Shown here in pieces: positions 1 through 9,658 of a stretch of DNA of 64,000 nt (its first letter is position 1; each line of letters opens with the position of its first letter). The DNA comes from Verticillium longisporum (Eukaryota > Ascomycota > Sordariomycetes > Glomerellales > Plectosphaerellaceae): assembly GCA_019188255.1 (NCBI GenBank), contig JAETXT010000001.1:7006001-7070000 (forward strand). Reading direction: 5' to 3'. A program made the position numbers and the translations under genes. The notes under the pieces were generated by a model. The model was not told the DNA's origin. It searched no databases and saw only the letters and a program-made list of their open reading frames with translations.

Positions 1-556
1 CTTCTTCTGGCTGGGCGAAAGGGTTGGCGATCGGCTCGCTTCCGTCGACAGGGCTGACGAGGACCAAGAGTGTACCGCGTGCCACGACGAGGCCGAGAGA
101 TCGGGTGTTCTCCTTTCCCTCGTCATCTAGAGGCAGAAGGTCAGTTGCGTGTCCAGCCAAGGAGGGGGCGGGGTAGCTTACCTCTCATGACTTCTTCGAC
201 GTCATCGAGCACAAGATTCATCAGAGCGTCGTATCCCTTGAGCGTGCCAGTCACTGGACACAAAAGTCAGCCGGCGATTGTCGCCGCAACGCGCTGGGCC
301 GCTGGCTCTTGGCGGTCGATGCGAGGGATCACTGACCTTCGCGACCGCCATTGAACTTGACGGTAATCTTCTTGTCCATATACTTGCCCAAGTCGAGGAT
401 GTTCTCCTTCTTGGGCCTCTCGCGGTCGCCGCCAGCACCACCCTGGCCTCCACCGTGTCCGCCGCGACCGACGCCGCCGCCGCCTCCCCTCCCTCGATGA
501 CCTCCTCCACGGCCACCGCCGCCGCCCCCTCCACGATGCGAGCCTCTGTCAGCCAT
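1..556 (-). CDS. lsm7: U6 snRNA-associated Sm-like protein LSm7 (3' end cut by window edge)
   Basis: LSm7 is one of the seven Sm-fold subunits of the LSm1-7 (cytoplasmic mRNA decapping) and LSm2-8 (U6 snRNP) rings. Exons on the minus strand: 556-337, 253-182 and 126-1, with introns at 336-254 and 181-127; both junctions keep phase 1. Exon 1 encodes a start followed by a Gly/Arg-rich stretch (about residues 7-47), then Sm motif 1 (ILDLGKYMDKKITVKFNGGR) running into exon 2 (VTGTLKGYDALMNLVLDDVE). Exon 3 carries Sm motif 2 (SLGLVVARGTLLVLVSPVDG) and a tail ending in NPFAQPEE at the window edge. The Sm fold is therefore complete and only the last few residues are missing. The RGG-like extension is long compared with yeast Lsm7 (about 115 aa). 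The identification is firm; the exact C-terminus is not visible. Confidence 0.93.
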
Positions 557-2919
557 GGCGAGCTTTGATGCCGAGTCGCGTAAGGTTGCCTGAACAGAGC
601 TGGTCGATCAGTCGATTGCGATTCTCGAGTGATGGGATGCGAGATGTCGGGGAGAAGGTTTTCGTCGCGGGATGCGAGTTTGTGTCGACCTCCGGGAAAA
701 GTTGGGGTTGGACTTGATGGAGTGGAAGTACCTTGTACCTACTTCACCACGTCCCCATCGATTGACGACAGACGTTGTTCAGGCGGCGGCGTGGTACAGA
801 TGTGGGCGGGGCGGAGTGGAGGGTGTGGCGCTACCTCCCACTACGGTGGCTGACGCTGGTCGGTGAGCGCACCACCCACCCTTTCTGTCTTTGGGCCGAC
901 GCTGTGGTGTCGATGGAGGTGCCCTACCTTGGAGCCCTGCGAATTACAAGGCAGGTAGATGTTGTACAGCACCACAAGTCACGATCCAGTGGCACGCCCA
1001 CACGACCACACAATCATGGAAACGGCCGAACGATAAGTCGGGTAGGACGAGCACCCATGATGTGATAGGATCCTGCGATGCATTACTGCATGGTGGTTGT
1101 CGGCACAGCATCGGACTAGTTCTGTTGGCCTTGGACAGGCTTCCTGCAGGAAGGAGGACATGCTGGTCGCTATGCTGCCTTCAATTTCAGCTTGTCACTT
1201 CAAATCATGCAGGGTACCTCATCCGCGCGGGCCTCCACGCGTCTGAAGAACTCCGTTGACTTGCCGAAACCTTGTGAACCTGGCCGGCAGTCTGAGCACG
1301 CGAGCGCTGCTCCGGAACATTGGCACACTGTACTTGCGATGACAGGTTGGACGCGCTTGTCGATACCTGCAGGCTGTTATCTAGCAGCTTCATGTATACA
1401 TCTGATCACTTGTAGGCATCCAATCGTGGTAGACCCGAGGTGAAGCAGATCGCCGTTCCAGACCAGGTCCATTTCCACGCCTGCGAAAACCGAGGGGGCC
1501 AGGGGCAGCATGCTTGGTATTCAAATGGCGCGCCTTTGCCGACCGATGCTGGACCGACGTGCCTTTAATCTTAGTTGAGGTTGGAAGCAGGCGAGCAAAG
1601 CAATATATTGCATGTATAGTGCCAAAAAACTCGAGTCAGGGCAAGAGACCAGCACCAGATGCGCAAAGCTCATAGCGGACAGGCCTTTGCTTTGACACAG
1701 CTCCAGGTGGGCGCAAGTGAAAAGGGGGCGGGCGAGGAACCAGCGGCGCGCGGGTTGCGGTGGGCTCTCTGTCATCCAGGAAGGTGCAGCGCGTCAAGTG
1801 GTGGACAGAAAGGGAGGGCTGGTTCAAGGGCAGTGGCTGGCAGGTGCGGCCCAGCGGCCTCCAATGCCCCGTGCCGTCAACCCTACCCACCGTCACCGAC
1901 TGCCCGTCCCCATCGCATATGCCCCGGCTTCCTCCCCGCCCTCGAAGCTGGAGACGCTAAACCCAGTCAACCCAGTGTGCTTTCCTGCTTGTATCCAAGC
2001 TGCTTTTGGGGGCCCATTTGAAGCGGGCAGGTACTTCCTAGGCTCCAGGCTACCTACCTACCCTTGGTGGTACGAAGTGCACATGCACACACACACACAC
2101 ACACCCACCCACCACCCACTGATTGAACCTCCACCAAGGAGGCAGCGCATCGGAGAACCCCCGGACCGTCTTTTCTCTCCATTTCCCTCATCCCATCCAT
2201 TCTTTCATCCACCTCTCCTTCCCGTCTCCCCCTTCTTCTCCTGCTCGCTTCTTCTCTATATTACCTTCTGGTTCGTCTGGCAGCTGTGTACGAAAGTCTC
2301 GGTAGTCAAGTACGAGAAATTGGCACCTCTGGTCTGGTCTGTCGTCCTGGTGCCTGCCTTTCACTTCAAGGTCAGCAGCCTGCGTCTGTCATTGCATCGA
2401 CTACTTGAAGAACGTCCAGCGGCATTCGACAATGGTTCTCTAACAACAACCCCTCGAGCTCTGAGCGCTACCTCGTGTTCTCCTGACCATTCGTCTCTCA
2501 CGACGGCCAGAGCTCACCCAATCAATCTGTCTTGAGATCCAACAACACAGCGAAAAACAAGCCTCGGTGCATTCTCAGTTCTCAATCTTGTTGACACACG
2601 GCTCTCCCACCCACGCGGCAACCAATTGCTGCCTACGAACAACATTGGAATCTCGACCCTGTTCGCGTTTTCTTTTTGCTGCAACTCGTCCTTGGCGCAA
2701 CGAAATCAACTCAGCAGCACCTGTGAACTGGATTAGACTGCGCTTTCTGCCTGCAGCAGAGCCGAACTCGAGCTGACGTGCGTGCGTTCTCCGGTCGTGA
2801 GAAAGATCCCGTTCTGGGCCCCTAGCTTGCGCTCCGCCAAATTCCATCCGCCTGTCCACTCTTCCTGGGGCCTTCCTTGGTGTGGTGTCCATTGCAAGTC
2901 TGCATTATCAGCCGTCACC
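557..2919. other. Intergenic region between divergent lsm7 and the Zn2Cys6-protein gene
   Basis: No convincing gene is visible in these 2.4 kb. The region contains a pyrimidine-rich tract at about 2,165-2,265, typical of the zone just upstream of fungal transcription starts, a CA dinucleotide run at about 2,085-2,104, and CCTAGG/TACCTACC motifs at 2,031-2,063. The several hundred bases before 2,920 are probably promoter and a long 5' leader for the downstream gene. An open frame at 1,717-2,535 has no recognisable domain and a low-complexity Pro/His-rich translation, so it is not called. Confidence 0.6.
2085..2104. repeat. CA dinucleotide microsatellite
   Basis: A short run of CA repeats, followed by ACCC/CCAC degenerate repeats, in the promoter region upstream of the gene starting at 2,920. 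It is a simple-sequence tract and could serve as a length-polymorphic marker. Confidence 0.8.
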
Positions 2920-4952
2920 ATGACACAGGCTTCAGAACCTCAAGAAATTCACAAACGGAAGCGCGATGCGGACGATGCTGGCAGTCAAAACAACTCAGAC
3001 CGCATCCCTCAACCACCTCCACCGCAATCTGGTATGTAATCGTGGCTCATATCATTGTGTTTGCGACCGTCTTGCATCTTGTCTTGTCCACATGAACCCT
3101 CCAAATCCGATGCAACGCGCCCATCATGGACCTGAACGGCCATCCGACGCGCGAAAAGCATAGACCTGTCATCCAAGCCTCGGGTCCATCATTGCTTCTT
3201 GGCGCTCCGGGTCGGGCGTGCTCGGCTCCGGGCCTTACGATGTGCCGAGCCTTTGACTTGAACTGAGCAAGTAGCGAGCCTTGAATGTTGGCTACTTCAC
3301 AGATGCTTGCCACTCAATTCAATCAGCCATTTGGGGACGCAATGCATCTTGTTGACTGATTCACGGCTAATCTATCCTTCCAGGCAACTCGATCCTCATC
3401 AATTACCTGACCAAGTCAAGCACCGGAAGACTGGAGCTCATTCCCGGTGACGCTGACACATTTTCCGATGTTCTTGGCCTTCTCAACAGTTATGAAGGTG
3501 CGAACAGAACCCAGCCATTGCCCTCCTTGTTCTATCGTAAACTAACATCAGTAAGGGGTACTGAACAGGCACGAGAGCCTGGCAGCCAACCTAGGTGCCA
3601 AGCTCACAGGCCCTCGCCTGCTGAGGGCCATGGAGGGTGTTTTCGAAGGGCCCATCATTGCATCTCCCGCATCTCCATACCATCATCAGCACGCGCCAAT
3701 AAGCTGGCTTGATATCGTCACATTCGCGCGATCAAACTCGGACAAATTTGTACTGACCACAAACGCTGATGGCGAGCGATCATGCCAGTTCTTCCTCAAT
3801 GGGTCGCAGGTACAAATCCTTGAAGACGACTGGCGACTGATAGTGAACGGCACCCTTGACCGATTCTCCATTGCCTCAAACGCACCGCTCGAGGAAGACG
3901 AAACGGCCGAGCTGGCGACGCTAGACATTGTTGAAAAGAGGTTACAGGTACTCATCAAGAAAGCAGACGAGGTCGCCAAGAGGGCCCGTCAGCTGAATTA
4001 TCACCTAAGCGGCCGAAAAGCTGCCATCAACTCAAGACACAACAGCAGCTCACAATCGCCCGGATTCCATCCTGTTTCCTCTCCACACCGACATGGCGGT
4101 CCAGGGCCCAGCTACGATCTTCGCGCCGACCTCTTGCAGCAGTTTACTGCTTTCACCGTTCAGTCATTGGCACAGCGGACGCCACCTGTTCATTCTCAAG
4201 ATGCTGGTCATATCCTTCACAACTTGACTAGCACCTCGGATCATCGTCAGCAACTGCCAACGCAGCCTGGTCGATCTCCTTTGCCGTCCGCTCCACCTGT
4301 GCACCGGAGGGACTCTTTCGACCCATCCGCAGTCCACCGTACCGCGATGACCTCGCGCATAGAGAGACTCGACAAAGGAAGCCCAATCTACCCACCATGT
4401 GACCGTTGTCGACGACTGAAATCGCCCTGCATCAAGCATCTTACGGCATGCCAGGGTTGTACCAAAAAGCATGCCAAGTGCTCCTGGAAAACCATCACAG
4501 AGCGCGAAATTGCATGGCTTGAACGGGAAGAGAACAACGCGGGGGATGCTGAAATGGAAGGCAGTGGATCTGGTTCGGGTCACGCGACAGGGTTGAAATA
4601 TGACGCCAGCCACGATGAGCAGCGACACACGACGGATGAGTCTGTAGGCTCGCCACCAGCCCGTGGAGAAAGCTCGAGACCGGGCAGCAGGGGAAGCCAG
4701 CCTACGATACGACCACCTTCTCCAGCCGAAACGGCAGAGAAGAGGGCACCGCCGAATAGTCTGCCGGAGATTCGCGTGTCCGTCTCGCCCTCGGCATCCA
4801 AGCCGTGGCCAGCAGACATACTTCACCGTGACGATCATCCGGGCCCACACAGAGACCATGCTCGGCTGAGTCATATGGCCTCGGTAGCCACAGCGGCAGC
4901 GGACGCTCGAGATGGTGTCGTCAGGCAAGCCCCTTCGCCATCAGGGCATTAG
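2920..4952 (+). CDS. Conserved fungal protein with C-terminal Zn2Cys6 binuclear cluster
   Basis: Three exons are inferred: 2920-3031, 3384-3497 and 3556-4952, giving 540 aa. The start sits in a good context (GTCACCATG). Intron 1 is long (352 nt) and ends after a CTAAT branch-like site. Intron 2 (58 nt) has branch CTAAC and acceptor TAAG; with this acceptor the join reads SYEGVLNRHESLAANLG, whereas the next AG downstream gives a stop. The N-terminal ~150 residues (LINYLTKSSTGRLELIPGD, then a segment with LTGPRLLRAMEGVFEGPI) look like a conserved domain that I cannot name. A helical, possibly coiled-coil segment around LDIVEKRLQVLIKKADEVAK follows. Residues about 357-385 form CX2CX6CX6CX2CX6C, the exact spacing of a fungal Zn2Cys6 DNA-binding cluster. 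The tail is disordered and Ser/Pro-rich. A DNA-binding regulatory role is inferred from the cluster only; its C-terminal position is unusual. Confidence 0.8.
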
Positions 4953-5627
4953 ATTTATGGGCATCCTAATGCTGAAGCCAAGTGGACAATGAGATGTACA
5001 CAAAGAACGCGGTCAATTACGTGGTTATGCCATGTCAGGCTGAAGCACAGGGCCCTCGCAGATAGATCTCACAGGTGGGTTAGATCTCACATGTGGCGTG
5101 GTAACGACGATCATGGGACACGGGCAGCATGAACATATGTTGAAAGGAAAACGAAGTGAGAACTACGTAGCAAAATCAAGTTTACGCATGAACAATCATA
5201 AGCGCCAGCTTAGCAAATGTATGCCCCTGAAAGTGAAGGCTAGGCCAATCGTGATGCATGCGTTCCAGGACCTCGTCACACCGAAGCACACCAAGGCACA
5301 CCGAGTGGCATGGTAAGCACACCGCCTGCCACTTCTGCCCATCCTATTCACGCACGGGCCAGTTCTTATGATGACACAGCCCAGTCGATGCGCGGCGCGT
5401 CGTTCTACAAGGGAAAAAAAGACTTGATGATCCAGGGACCCTGATCCATATCTCGACAAACCCCATGGCACCACAAGTCCCGGTCAGCTTACCCAGAGAT
5501 CACGACAACCTCTCTCTGTGCCTGCGAATCGCACCAAGATAGATCATAATTTTGTTGCTACCCTCTTTTCCCCACGGTTGCTACTCACATCACCTCGCTT
5601 TTGTCTCCGCCTTGTCTCGCCACATCG
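4953..5627. other. Intergenic region, 3' end of Zn2Cys6 gene and promoter of carrier gene
   Basis: No gene is recognisable. The last ~120 bases before 5,628 are C/T-rich (CCTCTTTTCCCC, CACCTCGCTTTTGTCTCC), consistent with a core promoter and leader for the downstream mitochondrial carrier. The rest is probably the 3' UTR of the upstream gene. Confidence 0.5.
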
Positions 5628-6940
5628 ATGGCCCACTCCTTCTCGAAACGAGACTTCATGGCAGGTCCTGGAGACCGCCATGGCAGGCCAGCCCTTCACA
5701 GCCCTCAACCTGACACGGCATCCTTCATCACATCTCGGGAGACTGGCGATGTATTTCCCGATACTACACAGAACCCAGCCATTGTAACCCAGACATCGCC
5801 GTTTGGAAAGTCATGGGTCCATTTCTTGGCTGGAGGGTAGGCTCTGCCCCCTGCCCCTTATTCTCTTCATCGCCAGACAGCTAATGTGCCTCCAGTGTCG
5901 GCGGCATGACATCGGCTGCCCTGACGGCGCCTCTTGACGTTCTGAAGACACGCCTCCAATCCGACTTTTACCAATCTCAGCTGCGGGCCTCTCGTCCTGC
6001 CGTTGCCCTCAATCCGTTTTCCGCCGCCGCCTTCCACCTCCGCGATACCCTATCCATCCTCTCCTCTGTCTACAAGCTCGAGGGCCCGCGGGCCCTCTTC
6101 AAAGGCCTCGGCCCGAATCTGACGGGTGTCGTCCCGGCGCGCGCCATCAACTTCTACACCTACGGCAACGGCAAGCGTCTCATTGCCCAGCACGCCAACG
6201 ACGGCAAGGAGGCGGCTTGGTGCACCTCTGCGCGGCGGCCGCGGCGGGCATCGTGACAAGCACGGCGACGAACCCGATCTGGATGGTCAAGACGCGCCTG
6301 CAGCTCGACAAGACGATCGTCGAAAAGGCGGGCGGCGCCGCGACGCGCCAGTACCGCAACAGCATCGACTGCATCCGGCAGGTGCTGGGCACCGAAGGCA
6401 TCCGCGGCCTGTACAAGGGCATGAGCGCCAGCTACCTCGGCGTCACAGAGAGCACGCTGCAGTGGATGATGTACGAGCAGATGAAGCGCTACCTAAAGGA
6501 GCGCAACGACAAGATTATCGCGAGCGGCCGCGACAAGACGGTGTGGGATACGATGGTCGACTGGACGGGCAAGATCATCTCCGCTGGCGGTGCCAAGTTT
6601 GTGGCCGCCGTTATCGCGTACCCTCACGAAGTAGGTTTCCTTGCCTCCCCTTGCCCGCGGGGGTGGTGTACACGACTTTTACTCGGACTGAATCACGTGT
6701 ACTGACATACCGCAGGTCGCACGGACAAGGCTACGACAGGCGCCCGAGGCCAACGGCCGGCTCAAGTACACCGGTCTCATGCAGTGCTTCAAGCTGGTGT
6801 GGAAGGAAGAAGGCTTCATGGGCCTTTACGGCGGCCTGACGCCGCACCTGATGCGGACGGTGCCGAGCGCCGCCATCATGTTTGGCATGTATGAGGGCAT
6901 CCTCCGACTGTTCGACGTGCCATCCAATGAGGAAGAATGA
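5628..6940 (+). CDS. rim2: Mitochondrial pyrimidine nucleotide carrier, RIM2 type (one-base frameshift in this sequence)
   Basis: An inner-membrane mitochondrial carrier (SLC25 family) that in yeast exchanges pyrimidine (deoxy)nucleotides across the membrane. Exons are 5628-5836, 5896-6630 and 6716-6940; introns of 59 and 85 nt keep phase. Three carrier repeats are visible through their P-x-D/E-x-x-K/R signatures: PLDVLKTRLQ, PIWMVKTRLQ and PHEVARTRLR. The long first matrix loop (SDFYQSQLRAS...) and SWVHFLAGG at the first helix fit the RIM2 subgroup. The frame breaks at 6,218-6,220. Up to ...DGKEAAW it is in one frame, and VHLCAAAAAGIVTSTATNP follows in the next, because a GGG run reads GG. 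With one G restored the exons sum to 389 codons, the normal length for the family, and everything downstream is conserved, so this is most likely a sequencing indel. The ATG at 5,628 (CATCGATGG) was chosen; an ATG at 5,658 is possible. Confidence 0.88.
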
Positions 6941-8102
6941 TCGCAAACGGCGAGAAAAGAAAAGCGCAACTGCGACGATAAAACGACTTGATAATACGAG
7001 CCGCACAACCGCCTGGCCTGCGGACACACATACACACACACCTCCGCTTCTCCACGATATCCTTTGCGCACAACACTTCTTTGAACACCTTTTTTTGTAC
7101 ATCACCACCAACCACTTTATTGAAAACGATTAAATCAGGCACCGGCCACAAAATCGGAACAGGCTACAGATGGGGCATGAAAACCGCACGGGGGGACAAG
7201 GCTTTACATTGGGGCAGCACAAAAAAACCGGCGTTAAGAGATTCTCCACTTGAGAGAGAAGATGGAGAGAAGGAGAGAAACGTGTACATTAAAAACAGTT
7301 TTGTAACACCATACTTGTTTGGAGTAGAGGGGGGCCAGCAGAGGCCGCGAGCTGGCAGACCGGGAGAGTTCAGGCTGCTACAAATGGCAGGCAGACAACC
7401 AAGAGCCAATCCATGCGAGGAGAACAGCGAATGGACAACTCCTGATTCGATCAATCTTTCTGCGTCGGGCATTTTGCCTTGCGTTTACATATCATCGAGA
7501 GGGCACAAGTCGTGAAAGGTGAGAAAGAATGGTTTGCAGCTCATGTCATAGCAGAGGTTTCCTCCCTCCCAACGCCACTTTTGAGAAAAGAAAAAAGGAA
7601 ACTGCTCGGATGGAGGCCAGGAAAGAAGAGAATGAACACCGAGAAGAGAGAGAGAAGGAAAAACACTCATGCTGGCGGCCGGTGGATTCTTATATCGAGC
7701 GGGTGAGACGTCATGTAGGAAGCTGACAGGGCTGCGCGTGGAAGAAGAAGTAGAAGGACAAGACGGCCCCCTCAACCTAAGTAACACACACGCACGCCAC
7801 TATTGCCTGTGTCCAGATCCACGCTCAATGTTCTGCCCCGGTTACATTCATCTCCTTGTCCTGTCAATCCATTCACAAACAATACAAGGCTCGATTCCTT
7901 GGTAGGCATGTATGCGCGCGCGCAACAGCGAAATTCACATGTCTGACGACGACACCCGTTCGAGCGGCGTGTCGGAGCGCGGCTGGCAGCGCGGCGCATG
8001 TCTCTTGCGCAGCTTGTTGGGGACGCGGGCGGCGGGCGCAGCGGGCGGCGGGGACGAGGGGTGGCGGGCGAGGGCGGTGGGCCAGGCGCGTCGGAGTTTC
8101 AG
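6941..8102. other. Convergent intergenic region between the carrier gene and snx3
   Basis: This stretch contains the 3' ends of two converging genes and no recognisable CDS. It has an A/G-rich part at 7,195-7,700, a small CA-rich tract near 7,024-7,042, and a GC-rich segment (about 7,960-8,100) just beyond the snx3 stop. Open frames here are short and mutually overlapping in opposite frames with no family signature. Confidence 0.5.
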
Positions 8103-8850
8103 TCACCACGCATTGCGGTCCCAGTTGGGGTCTGCGGCATCACGTCAGCTGTCTGTCCCCTCGCGGCTGTGGAGTGCCTCTCTCTTGGTCCCCGGTGCCT
8201 GTCTCGGCCCGCGTTCGGCTGTTGGTACTGCTGCTGCTGCTGCTGCAGCACGGAAGACCGACGCCTGCCCCTCGTCCTGCCGACGATCCAGACGAGGTCC
8301 TCCTGCTGGCGCTCGGCGGCGACGGCGGCGCGCAGCGACTCGGAGGAGACGGGGGTGTGCAGGGTGGTGGCGGGCGGCGGCGGCGTCGGCGTCTCGGGCA
8401 GAGAGCAGGAGGTAAGAGAGGAGGAGGAGGAAGAGGTGGTGAGCAGCGGCATCGGCATACCTTGGACAAAGGCGGCGAGGACCTTGCTGCCGGTCTGCAG
8501 GAGGGGGTGGCCGACGACAATCTTGAGGAACTTTTCGAGGCCGGCGCGGCGGCCCTCGATGACGTCGTCGCTGAAGCGGTTCGTGAAGACCTTGCCGGGC
8601 AGCGGCGGGATGGTGACGCGGGCGGACTCGCGCTCGAGAATGTCGCGAAAGTACTCAAAGTCGGAGTAGCGGCGGCGGACGCTCGAGGCGCGCAGCTTGA
8701 AGGCGGGGATGTTTGTGCGGCAGAGGATCTCGTAGTCGGTGTACATGGAGCGGCCCATGCCGTGGGTGCGGGGTTGCGGACCTCGATCTCGAGGAAGTTC
8801 TCGGGCGGGCCGTAGATCTCGTCAAAGGACTGCTGACGGTTGTCGGGCAT
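8103..8850 (-). CDS. snx3: Sorting nexin-3 (PX domain), one-base frameshift in this sequence
   Basis: Snx3/Grd19 binds PtdIns3P on early endosomes through its PX domain and acts with retromer in endosome-to-Golgi recycling. Coding parts are 8850-8461 and 8131-8103, separated by a 329-nt intron (donor GTATGC, acceptor GCAG) that restores the C-terminus DPNWDRNAW. The protein is nearly all PX domain: [56 protein letters not shown] (RRYSDF contains the PtdIns3P-contacting Arg), and a Pro-rich loop IPPLPGK. The reading frame breaks at about 8,766-8,771: EIEVRNP is in one frame and [14 protein letters not shown] in the next, because a C run has one base too few. With one C added the total is 139 aa, the family's usual size. 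The intron contains a CTG/CAG run at about 8,228-8,250. The ATG at 8,850 was chosen as the first methionine directly before the conserved part. Confidence 0.9.
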
Positions 8851-9052
8851 GGCCTGGAGGATGGGACGGTGGAAGGGTGAGGTCGGCGAGTTGGGCGACT
8901 CGGCGCCGCCGGGGGCGTGGGCCCCGTCCTGGTCGCGGGACGCCGTTTTGGCGGTGTTGGCGGGGGTTCGCCGGGAGAGAGGATGTGTCGAGGGGGGACG
9001 TGATGGAGGGGAGACGTTGAGGTCGTCGAGGTCGTGGGTCGTTGGATGTAGG

Positions 9053-9102
9053 TCGCAGGTTGCAGGTTGCAGGTTACAGGTTACAGATTGCAGGTCACAG
9101 GA
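9053..9102. repeat. Imperfect short tandem repeat (GCAGGTT/ACAGGTT units)
   Basis: Roughly six 7-8 bp units of the form GCAGGTTG, ACAGGTTA, GCAGGTCA lie in tandem in the snx3 5' region, about 200 bp upstream of its start codon. It is a simple minisatellite and may vary in copy number between strains. Confidence 0.8.
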
Positions 9103-9252
9103 ATTCCCGCTTTTTGGCTGGCAATCGGAAAGCAGGCGAGGAGGGGTAAAGAAAGATGCCTGGATTGGAGTTGCTGGGGGGAAGAAGCTCGGATGGCAGA
9201 TGCTAGCTCGCATTACCTCAGATCAACTGCACACTGCGATGCGGGGGCTGCC

Positions 9253-9345
9253 TCTACCTAGACCTAGGTACCGCCTGTACGTACCTAGGCACCACCTAAG
9301 GTACGTACTTAAGGTAGGTACCTGGGCACCTGGGTAAGGCATGTA
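9253..9345. promoter_or_regulatory. Cluster of CCTAGGTA / GGTACC-type palindromic motifs
   Basis: Within about 90 bases there are many overlapping copies of CCTAGGTA, GTACCTAGG, CCTAAGGTAC, TTAAGGTAGGTACC and ACCTGGGTAAGG. Similar motifs recur in other intergenic regions of this window (about 2,031-2,063, 36,164-36,175, 39,781-39,800, 51,909-51,936 and 62,541-62,560) but were not noticed inside genes. A regulatory or structural role is inference only. Confidence 0.45.
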
Positions 9346-9591
9346 CCATGTCATCATCACGAGCTGCAGCCTTGTGCATACCTACTTTCATTGGCAGCAG
9401 ACACCACCAGCATCAGAATCATCGGCATCAGAACCATCAGCAGCAGGAAAGTATCGATCTTGCCCCTCAGTTTTCACTATGCAAAGCCTCTTTGGCAGCT
9501 ACAGCAAGCTCTTGGCCGCTGGCTACCCCATGAACCCCATGAGTGAACCTGGACCCTCTCGTGTAACGGCGAATGCCTTATAACCACACCA

Positions 9592-9634
9592 CATTGTACA
9601 GACGTACACATTGTACAGACGTACACATTGTACA
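9592..9634. repeat. 17-bp tandem repeat, 2.5 copies
   Basis: The unit CATTGTACAGACGTACA occurs twice in perfect tandem (9,592-9,608 and 9,609-9,625) and then partially. It lies 25 bases beyond the stop codon of SF3A1, hence in its 3' UTR. Confidence 0.85.
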
Positions 9635-9658
9635 ACAGAATCCCCCCTTCACCCGACC

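Larger units (their letters stand above)
8851..9658. other. Intergenic region: snx3 promoter and SF3A1 3' UTR
   Basis: The region separates two genes on the minus strand. It holds three repeat features described separately: a GCAGGTT-type tandem array (9,053-9,102), a cluster of CCTAGGTA/GGTAC palindromes (9,253-9,345) and a 17-bp tandem repeat (9,592-9,634). No additional CDS is supported. Confidence 0.5.

Noticed and set aside
1717..2535. 272-codon open frame on the + strand in the intergenic region
   Set aside because: Pro/His/Ser-rich translation of a C/T-rich promoter tract and a CA repeat, with no domain and no plausible splice context.
7856..8815. 319-codon + strand frame over snx3
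   Set aside because: Antisense shadow over the PX domain and its intron; low-complexity Gly/Arg/Ala content.
8851..9213. In-frame extension upstream of the snx3 start on the minus strand
   Set aside because: The extra sequence translates the tandem GCAGGTT repeat and is not part of the conserved family; the ATG at 8,850 directly precedes the conserved region.
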